From: Anaerolineae bacterium
GTDB taxonomy: Bacteria > Chloroflexota > Anaerolineae > B4-G1 > SLSP01
NCBI GenBank assembly: GCA_016927095.1
Contig: JAFGNI010000061.1
Span: 1 to 9,091, forward strand
Reading direction: 5' to 3'
DNA length: 9,091 bases
The position numbers were made by a program, and so were the translations under genes. Of this stretch, positions 4,066 to 9,091 are shown in pieces. How positions within the stretch are numbered: the stretch's first letter is position 1; each line of letters opens with the position of its first letter. The notes below the pieces were generated by a model. That model ran no database searches. It was given only the letters and a program-made list of their open reading frames with translations, and had not been told where the DNA came from.

Positions 4066-6048
4066 ATGTTGACGAGGCGACAGTTTCTCAAGCTTGGTAT
4101 CGCCGGTGGCGCTAGTCTGCTATTGCCCCGGTTCGGTGCGACGACCTACCGGGCCCGGGTCGCAAAGGCCGCGGCATTGAGTGGGGGGCTGTTGGATCCA
4201 GCAACCCAGCCGAAGTTTGCCTACGAGGTGCCGAATGCTCTGGCCCCGGGATTCAAGTATGGTGCTAATAAGAAGAAGGATCGCCAGTATGAAGTCGGCA
4301 TGTACCCGATACAACAGCCGTTGGGTCTGGTGGGTGCCGCCGGAACGCCGCTGGTGACATCTCTCTGGGGCTATGGAGAGAAGGCTAACCAGGCGACGTT
4401 CCCCGGGAAGACTTTCGAAGTGCGCAAGGGAGAGCCGTTGCAGGTGCAGTGGTCGAACAATCTGGTCGACGCCATGGGCAATCCGGTGCCGCATCTGCTG
4501 CCGGTGGACACCAGCCTCCACTGGGCCTATTCGCTTCACAACTACATGGACTACACCATCGCCGAAAATGGTGTCCCGGTCGTGCCGCATCTCCACGGTG
4601 GGCACACCGAGTCCGATAGTGACGGCAATCCGGAGTATTTCTGGTCGCCGACGATTGGCGGGCAGCGGGTGGAAGGCCCCCGATTCGTGAAGGACCTCTA
4701 TACCTACGACAATGACCAGGAGGCCGGTACCCTCTGGTACCATGACCATGCCCTGGGCATCACGCGCCTTAACGTTTATGCGGGATTGGCAGGATTCTAC
4801 ATCGTTCGTGACGATGCCGATACCGGGAAACCGAACAACCCGCTTGGTCTCCCGGCCTATCCTTACGAGGCTGCGCTGGTGATTCAGGATCGCATGTTCG
4901 ACACCAATGGGCAGCTCTTCTTCCCCGCTTTCCCCGGTGATCCCTTCTGGGCAGACTTCATCACAGGAGAGGGGCTTGCGGATGATGATGTACCACACCC
5001 CAGCGCTCTAGCCGAGTTCTTCGGCGATCACATCCTCGTGAATGGCGTCATCTGGCCCAAGATGTCCGTCGAGCCCCGCCACTACCGGTTGCGCTATCTC
5101 AACGGCTCGGACTCCCGCTTCTACGTCCTCCGGCTCAGGCTAGCCGGCCCTGACGGCGCTACGCCGACAGGCGATCCGCTGCCCTTCTATCAGATCGGCA
5201 CCGATGACGGCTTCCTGAACCAGCCGGTGCCGCTCAGCCATCTGATTCTCGGGCCAGGCGAGCGGGCTGACCTGGTCGTCGATTTCACGGCTTTGCCGGC
5301 AGGCACGCGTGTGATCATGGAGAACATCGGCCCCGATGCGCCCTTCGGTGGGGACTTTGGCGCGGCGCTCGCGCCTGAAGATCTCTTCCTGGGTCGCGAG
5401 CAGTCCACCGCGCTGATCATGGCCTTCGACGTCGCCCTGCCCCTGGACCTGACCACACCGGACACCTTCAACTCGGCGGTCATCCTACGCACGGACGGTG
5501 GCTATGCGGTCGGTGGGCCTGTTGCACGGACGCGCAAACTGGCGCTATTCGAGGGACTTGATGAGTATGGGCGGCTGCAACCGCTCCTGGGCGTAGCGGA
5601 GCTGACGACGGATGTTGCAGGGTCAGATGTCAACCGCTCCTTGGGGTGGTTTGAGCCGATCACCGAGAACCCCGGGCTGGGCGATGTGGAGATCTGGGAG
5701 ATCTACAACGCGACAATGGACGCGCACCCGATCCATATCCATCTGGTCAGCTTCGAGGTGCTGAGCCGCGAGAGCTTCACCGCAGACGCGACCGAGGTGC
5801 CTCAGCCGCAGCACGACGGCACCTATGGTACCGGCGGGCAGTTGACCAACATCGTGTTGGGCGGTGATTCCCGACCCCCTGAAGCCAATGAGCTAGGGCC
5901 CAAGGACACGGTCCACGTCTTCCCCGATGAGGTGACGCGGGTCAAGGCGATCTTCGACCGCCCCGGGCGCTACGTCTGGCACTGCCATATCCTCTCCCAT
6001 GAGGACCACGAGATGATGCGGCCGCTTCACGTCGGTCCAACAGCCTAG
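4066..6048 (+). CDS. Tat-exported multicopper oxidase, CotA/bilirubin-oxidase-like
   Basis: The 660-residue enzyme begins with a twin-arginine signal (TRRQFLKLGIAGGASLLL, 3-20), so it is exported folded, probably with copper loaded inside the cell. All four copper-ligand blocks are present: PHLHGGH (174-180), WYHDH (224-228), HPIHIH (554-559) and HCHILSHEDHEMM (639-651). H554, C640, H645 and M650 would form the type 1 site. H175, H177, H226, H228, H557, H559, H639 and H641 would form the type 2/3 cluster that reduces O2 to water. The Met axial ligand and motif spelling place it with CotA, bilirubin oxidase and phenoxazinone synthase types; the substrate (phenolics, Mn2+, Cu+ or other metals) cannot be predicted. 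It is longer than B. subtilis CotA (513 aa). The start is set by AGGAG at 4053-4057; an ATG at 4061 is out of frame. It is a single-gene unit with its own promoter and terminator. Confidence 0.94.
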   Translation: MLTRRQFLKLGIAGGASLLLPRFGATTYRARVAKAAALSGGLLDPATQPKFAYEVPNALAPGFKYGANKKKDRQYEVGMYPIQQPLGLVGAAGTPLVTSLWGYGEKANQATFPGKTFEVRKGEPLQVQWSNNLVDAMGNPVPHLLPVDTSLHWAYSLHNYMDYTIAENGVPVVPHLHGGHTESDSDGNPEYFWSPTIGGQRVEGPRFVKDLYTYDNDQEAGTLWYHDHALGITRLNVYAGLAGFYIVRDDADTGKPNNPLGLPAYPYEAALVIQDRMFDTNGQLFFPAFPGDPFWADFITGEGLADDDVPHPSALAEFFGDHILVNGVIWPKMSVEPRHYRLRYLNGSDSRFYVLRLRLAGPDGATPTGDPLPFYQIGTDDGFLNQPVPLSHLILGPGERADLVVDFTALPAGTRVIMENIGPDAPFGGDFGAALAPEDLFLGREQSTALIMAFDVALPLDLTTPDTFNSAVILRTDGGYAVGGPVARTRKLALFEGLDEYGRLQPLLGVAELTTDVAGSDVNRSLGWFEPITENPGLGDVEIWEIYNATMDAHPIHIHLVSFEVLSRESFTADATEVPQPQHDGTYGTGGQLTNIVLGGDSRPPEANELGPKDTVHVFPDEVTRVKAIFDRPGRYVWHCHILSHEDHEMMRPLHVGPTA

Positions 6049-6076
6049 GGCTTCGCACCCCTATAGTCCCAGTCAG

Positions 6077-6112
6077 ACAGCCTTTGGGCCCACAAGCCCG
6101 AAGGCTGTTTTT
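6077..6112 (+). terminator. Rho-independent terminator of the multicopper oxidase
   Basis: ACAGCCTT (6077-6084) pairs with AAGGCTGT (6101-6108), and GGGC with GCCC inside it, around a short loop; TTTT follows directly. This is a textbook intrinsic terminator 28 bp after the stop codon. Confidence 0.88.
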
Positions 6113-6139
6113 GATTCTAGCGGATATGCCCACGGGCGT

Positions 6140-6168
6140 TTGCGATCTTTGTCCAATCGATGCATCAT
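6140..6168 (+). promoter_or_regulatory. Weak promoter candidate for the dehydratase gene
   Basis: TTGCGA (6140-6145), 17 bp, CATCAT (6163-6168) matches 4 of 6 consensus positions in each box. The upstream terminator at 6077-6112 means the dehydratase needs its own promoter, and this is the best-spaced candidate. The same CATCAT -10 appears ahead of the second degV gene. Confidence 0.28.
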
Positions 6169-6204
6169 GCGCGCAGTAGCCCTACTTCTCGAAAGGAATC
6201 CGCT

Positions 6205-7332
6205 ATGAGAATCACCCGCATCTGCATCTACCGTCCGCAGCGGCTCAACCAGACCTTCAACCAGAGCGACATGGTCGTCACGGTCGAGACCGACACGGGT
6301 CTCACCGGTATCGGCGAAGGAGGCACCCCCGACACGTTGACCCAGTGTGGCGCTATGCTCATCGGTGAGGACGCCGGCCGCATCGAGCACCTCTGGCAGA
6401 TGATGTACCGCGGCTGGTTCTACCCTGCCGGGCGCGAGAAGCTCCACGCCCTCGGGGCGCTGGATCTGGCCCTCTGGGACCTCAAGGGCAAACGGTTCAA
6501 TACGCCGGTCTACGAGCTCCTCGGCGGTCTGACCCGCGACCACGTCGAGTGCTACGCCACCGGCTTCCCGCGCCAGGGCTCGCTCGCCGAGACCGCGGCT
6601 GCCTGCATCGACGCCGGCTTCCGCGCTTTCCGCACCTCGGTCGGCGACACGCCCGACGGCCTCTTCGATGCCCGGCGCCAGATCGACGCGGCGGTGGCCA
6701 AATGCCGCACCCTCCACGAGGCGCTCCGCGACCGCGGCGATTGGGCGATCGATATCCACACCCGGCTCGATCTCGCCGACACGGTGCGCTTCTGCGACCT
6801 GATCGCGCCCTACACCCCGCTCTTCGTCGAGGACCCTTTGCGCTCCGAGAACCCCGGCGTGCTGGCCGCGTTGCGGCCCCAGGTCAAGGTCCCTATCGCC
6901 GTGGGCGAGCAGTTCGGCGACCGCTGGGACATCAACGAGCTGATCGAAAACCACCTCATCGACTACACGCGCGTGACCTTGCCCAACGTCGGCGGCATCA
7001 CCGAGTTCCTGAAGATCGCGGCCCTCTGCGAGACCCACTACGTCGGGATGATCCCCCACTTCACGGGCCCTATCTCGGTGGCGGCGCTGGTCCACGTCCT
7101 TGGGACGCTGCCTGTGCCGGTGCTGATGGAGCTGGCCGGCGGCAGGCTCCGGCAGCCACCCCACCTGACCGAGGGCGCGACCTTCCGCGACGGCAAGCTC
7201 TGGCCCGTGGACCGCCCCGGCCTGGGCGTCACCTTCGATCCGGCGGGTGCCGAGCTGGTCGCGGAGATCACAGAGCGCCACGCGCCGATCCCGATGTACC
7301 GGCGGCCCGACGGCTCCATCACCAACTGGTAG
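6205..7332 (+). CDS. Enolase-superfamily sugar-acid dehydratase (galactonate-dehydratase-like)
   Basis: The 375-residue protein belongs to the mandelate racemase/muconate lactonizing branch of the enolase superfamily. An N-terminal capping domain (about 1-115, with ETDTGLTGIGEGG at 28-40 and ALDLALWDLKGK at 85-96) precedes a TIM barrel. Mg2+ ligands are D183 (in DIH), E209 (VEDP) and E235 (GEQ). H185 and H285 (IPHFTGP) are the likely acid/base residues. This D-x-H, E, E, PH arrangement is that of D-galactonate dehydratase and its relatives, which dehydrate sugar acids to 2-keto-3-deoxy acids; the true substrate is unknown and could be another aldonate. The ATG at 6205 is chosen for AAGGA at 6193-6197; an upstream in-frame ATG at 6160 lacks family sequence. 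It stands alone between two terminators. Confidence 0.88.
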   Translation: MRITRICIYRPQRLNQTFNQSDMVVTVETDTGLTGIGEGGTPDTLTQCGAMLIGEDAGRIEHLWQMMYRGWFYPAGREKLHALGALDLALWDLKGKRFNTPVYELLGGLTRDHVECYATGFPRQGSLAETAAACIDAGFRAFRTSVGDTPDGLFDARRQIDAAVAKCRTLHEALRDRGDWAIDIHTRLDLADTVRFCDLIAPYTPLFVEDPLRSENPGVLAALRPQVKVPIAVGEQFGDRWDINELIENHLIDYTRVTLPNVGGITEFLKIAALCETHYVGMIPHFTGPISVAALVHVLGTLPVPVLMELAGGRLRQPPHLTEGATFRDGKLWPVDRPGLGVTFDPAGAELVAEITERHAPIPMYRRPDGSITNW

Positions 7333-7345
7333 CAAAGCTGAGAGA

Positions 7346-7384
7346 CGGGGACACCCCGAGACGCATCGCCTCGGGGTGTCGTCT
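7346..7384 (+). terminator. Terminator after the dehydratase gene
   Basis: GACACCCCGAG (7350-7360) pairs over 11 bp with CTCGGGGTGTC (7370-7380) around a 9-nt loop, and AGAC/GTCT extends the base after a short internal bulge. The tail GTCTTCT is only moderately T-rich, but the position 17 bp after the stop supports termination. Confidence 0.7.
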
Positions 7385-7396
7385 TCTAGGAAGTGA

Positions 7397-7425
7397 TTGA
7401 CAAAAGCTATTGACTGGGGCATCAT
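7397..7425 (+). promoter_or_regulatory. Promoter of the second degV gene
   Basis: A perfect -35 TTGACA (7397-7402), a 17-bp spacer and CATCAT (7420-7425) follow the preceding terminator. The -10 matches 4 of 6 consensus positions, including the key second A and last T. The leader would be about 80 nt. Confidence 0.5.
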
Positions 7426-7513
7426 TGAGGTGCCTGCACGGAAGGGGGACGGTGCGCAGTGATGTAGCCGTGTCAGGCTCAACATAGACGCACTTACGCG
7501 AAGGAGAGGGACG

Positions 7514-8383
7514 ATGCAGATTGTGACGGATAGCGGCACCGATACCGGCCTATCCCCCGAGGAGGCCGCGGCACTCAACGTGACGACGGTGCCCTTGGTC
7601 GTGACTTTGGCAGGTGCCTCCTACCGGGAGGACATCGACATTACTCCGGAGGACTTCTATTCAAAGCTGGCGGCGTCGGACCAGATGCCCACGACCTCCC
7701 AGCCTTCTGCCGGCAACTTCGCCGAGGTCTACCGGCGATTGGCCGAGACTGACCCGGAGATCCTGTCCATCCATATGTCTTCCGGCCTGAGTGGCACTTA
7801 CAACTCAGCCCTAGCCGGCGCGGCGCTGGTGCCCGAGGCGCATGTCACCCACGTGGACACCAAGACGCTCTCGGCGGCTGCCGGCTGGCAGGTGGTCGCG
7901 GCTGCCCGCGCCGCCAAAGCCGGCTGGCCCCTCGACAAGATCCTCGCCCTTGTGGCGCGGATCAGCGCGGCGAGCGAGAGTATGTACACCCTGAGCGAGC
8001 TCAAGTACCTCATCCACGGGGGACGCATCAGCCATATGAAGGGGCTCATCGCCTCGCTGCTCAATATCAAGCCGCTCATTGGCGTCGAGAAGGTGAACGG
8101 TACCTACGTGCAGTTGGGCCAGTCGCGCTCCTTCGGACGGGCGGTGGCCAAACTGGGCGAGCTGATGACCCGCCATCATCCTCTGGGCAGCAAGCTCCGT
8201 GTGCAAGTGCTCCATGCCTACAACCCCGAGGGCGCCACGGCACTGCGAGAGATCGTCGACGACCTCTTCGAATGCTCTTGGCTTCCCGTAGGGCCCATGT
8301 CCCTGGTGCTGGGCGCCCACACCGGATCGAGCATGGTGGGTGTCGCCTTCGCGCCGCTTGCCACGTTTGCGGACATTCCTTGA
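7514..8383 (+). CDS. DegV family fatty-acid-binding protein (canonical)
   Basis: The 289-residue protein carries the DegV/FakB signatures almost unaltered: MQIVTDS (1-7), PTTSQPS (59-65), MSSGLSGTYNSA (88-99), YLIHGGRIS (165-173), KPLI (186-189) and GAHTGSSMVGVAF (267-279). The last motif usually reads GxHxGPG, so GSS at 271-273 is a small departure. FakB-type members bind a fatty acid in a deep tunnel and hand it to the kinase FakA, allowing exogenous or recycled fatty acids to enter phospholipid synthesis. No FakA gene is nearby, so that role is inferred from the family. The start is supported by AAGGAG (7501-7506), 7 bp before ATG, and by TDS at the usual place. It is the second DegV in the window and clearly not a recent duplicate of the gene at 1687-2631. 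Confidence 0.93.
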   Translation: MQIVTDSGTDTGLSPEEAAALNVTTVPLVVTLAGASYREDIDITPEDFYSKLAASDQMPTTSQPSAGNFAEVYRRLAETDPEILSIHMSSGLSGTYNSALAGAALVPEAHVTHVDTKTLSAAAGWQVVAAARAAKAGWPLDKILALVARISAASESMYTLSELKYLIHGGRISHMKGLIASLLNIKPLIGVEKVNGTYVQLGQSRSFGRAVAKLGELMTRHHPLGSKLRVQVLHAYNPEGATALREIVDDLFECSWLPVGPMSLVLGAHTGSSMVGVAFAPLATFADIP

Positions 8384-8416
8384 CCTAGGGTGCGCACGCG
8401 CCCATCTGGTTCGCGA

Positions 8417-8484
8417 CCAAGGCCGCGCCAGGTACCCCGACAGTGTGCATGCTGCACAAGATCGGCGTACCTGCGCGGCCTTGG
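8417..8484. repeat. Long imperfect inverted repeat (large hairpin)
   Basis: CCAAGGCCGCGC (8417-8428) pairs with GCGCGGCCTTGG (8473-8484). After a one-base bulge AGGTAC pairs with GTACCT, then after a mismatch CCGA pairs with TCGG (8462-8465). The inner 21 bases contain GTGCA-tgc-TGCAC. The result is a 68-nt double-nested stem-loop between two convergent genes. It has no T-run and is much larger than a typical terminator. Confidence 0.6.
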
Positions 8485-8491
8485 CCTTTGT

Positions 8492-8514
8492 GGGGTGTTC
8501 GTCTAGAACACCCC
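8492..8514. terminator. Hairpin between convergent genes, possible terminator
   Basis: GGGGTGTTC (8492-8500) pairs perfectly with GAACACCCC (8506-8514) around GTCTA. It lies between the stops of the degV gene (8383) and the minus-strand surface protein (8536), where a bidirectional terminator is expected. Neither side has a T-run, so termination efficiency is uncertain. Confidence 0.45.
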
Positions 8515-8533
8515 GCCTCCGTAGCTGCTAGGG

Positions 8534-9091
8534 CTACTGACGTACCACTGCCGGCAGATAGAGATAGACACTCTTGCCGACGAACTCGATCGAATCTCCA
8601 GCTATATCAGGCGACTCATTGTGCGCGTCGTCGCGGAACTTGGCGTAGACCGTCGCTACGTCACCGCTCTCTAGACCGCTCGCCAGAATCCAGGGCATGG
8701 AGGTCTCGAAGTCCTGCCAGTCCTCCGCACCGCTGAACGTCGGATCGTTGGAGACAAGTACCTCCGTCGCATCCTGGTACGGACCGGGCTCCTCATAGAA
8801 GAAGCTCAGCGTCACCTGTCGGGACGCAGTCTGATCGTCTCCGTCGTTGATCAAGACGGCGACGTGGGCCGGCGGGAAGGGATCCGCTTTTGGCGTCGCC
8901 GATACGCTGGGGCTGACCGCGCTGCGGTGACCGTCATCATCCACAGCCATCATCCGGTAGAAGTAGGTGGTGTCGTTGGTCAGGCCGGTGTCGGTGTAGA
9001 CCCCTGACGTGTCCACGTTGTTCTCGACCGGGACGAAACCGGCGTCGGTCTCGGTGGAGCGGAACAAAATCAGGCGGCGGTAGTCAGGATC
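8534..9091 (-). CDS. FN3/Ig-like extracellular protein, C-terminal part (cut by window edge)
   Basis: The frame is open to the right edge, so only about the last 185 residues are seen and the start is outside. The first part reads as a fibronectin type III repeat, recognisable from DPDYRRLILFRSTE through YTDTGLTNDTTYFYRMMAVD to SVSATP. A bacterial Ig-like module follows: VLINDGDDQTASRQVTLSFF, a SNDPTFSGAEDW segment and VYAKFRDDAHNESP, the pattern of repeats that decorate secreted hydrolases and adhesins. The protein ends in SVYLYLPAVVRQ. Short YLPLV/YLPAV-type tails are, as I recall, common at the ends of secreted Chloroflexota proteins and may be a sorting or anchoring signal. The catalytic or binding part, if any, lies beyond the window. 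A leucine codon (TTG) at 9067 should not be taken as the start. Confidence 0.85.
   Translation of the reverse strand, partial: DPDYRRLILFRSTETDAGFVPVENNVDTSGVYTDTGLTNDTTYFYRMMAVDDDGHRSAVSPSVSATPKADPFPPAHVAVLINDGDDQTASRQVTLSFFYEEPGPYQDATEVLVSNDPTFSGAEDWQDFETSMPWILASGLESGDVATVYAKFRDDAHNESPDIAGDSIEFVGKSVYLYLPAVVRQ

Noticed and set aside
4120..4998. A 292-residue minus-strand open frame inside the multicopper oxidase
   Set aside because: It is antisense to a full set of copper-ligand motifs and is a shadow of codon use there.
6073..7578. A 501-residue minus-strand open frame opposite the dehydratase gene
   Set aside because: The plus strand encodes a complete enolase-superfamily protein with all catalytic residues. 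The antisense frame is low-complexity and crosses two terminators and the start of the second degV.

Overview
The window is GC-rich bacterial DNA with ordinary sigma70-type promoters, Shine-Dalgarno sites and intrinsic terminators. The gene content is an FmdE-domain protein, DUF3842, two DegV proteins, a small acidic protein paired with a GDT1/UPF0016 transporter, a Tat-exported multicopper oxidase, and a FN3/Ig-like surface protein ending in a YLPAVVRQ-type tail. Together with dispersed GC-rich hairpin repeats, this suggests a member of the Chloroflexota, perhaps the Anaerolineae side. That placement is inference from gene families and the C-terminal tail; no marker gene is present.

Left part (1-2631), all minus strand. 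The 5' end of an FmdE-domain gene leaves the window at position 1. It is preceded by a roughly 280-nt structured leader with an intrinsic terminator and a near-consensus promoter (412-440), an arrangement typical of a riboswitch. A gene-free stretch (441-780) carries an inverted pair of REP-like hairpins plus a third, different hairpin. Next comes a probable three-gene minus-strand set, transcribed degV-like (2631-1687), hypothetical (1654-1223), DUF3842 (1203-781).

Middle (2632-6112), plus strand. A two-gene operon, diverging from degV, encodes a small acidic protein of unknown function and a complete two-repeat GDT1/UPF0016 cation/H+ transporter, closed by a 17-bp terminator hairpin. An AT-rich island then holds an exact consensus promoter (TTGACA, 17 bp, TATAAT) overlapped by a perfect 15-bp dyad. 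It drives a 660-residue CotA-like multicopper oxidase with a Tat signal and all copper ligands, followed by a textbook terminator.

Right part (6113-9091). An enolase-superfamily sugar-acid dehydratase (galactonate-dehydratase-like) and a second, more canonical DegV protein follow as separate plus-strand units, each with its own promoter candidate. A hairpin-rich gap (8384-8533) separates them from a convergent minus-strand gene running off the right edge, encoding the C-terminal part of a FN3/Ig-like extracellular protein.

The genes look like several independent transcription units rather than one pathway. The most interesting items are the leader of the FmdE gene, the dyad-overlapped promoter of the multicopper oxidase, the inverted hairpin pair, and the two divergent DegV paralogues. 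I saw no tRNA, rRNA, CRISPR array or transposase.
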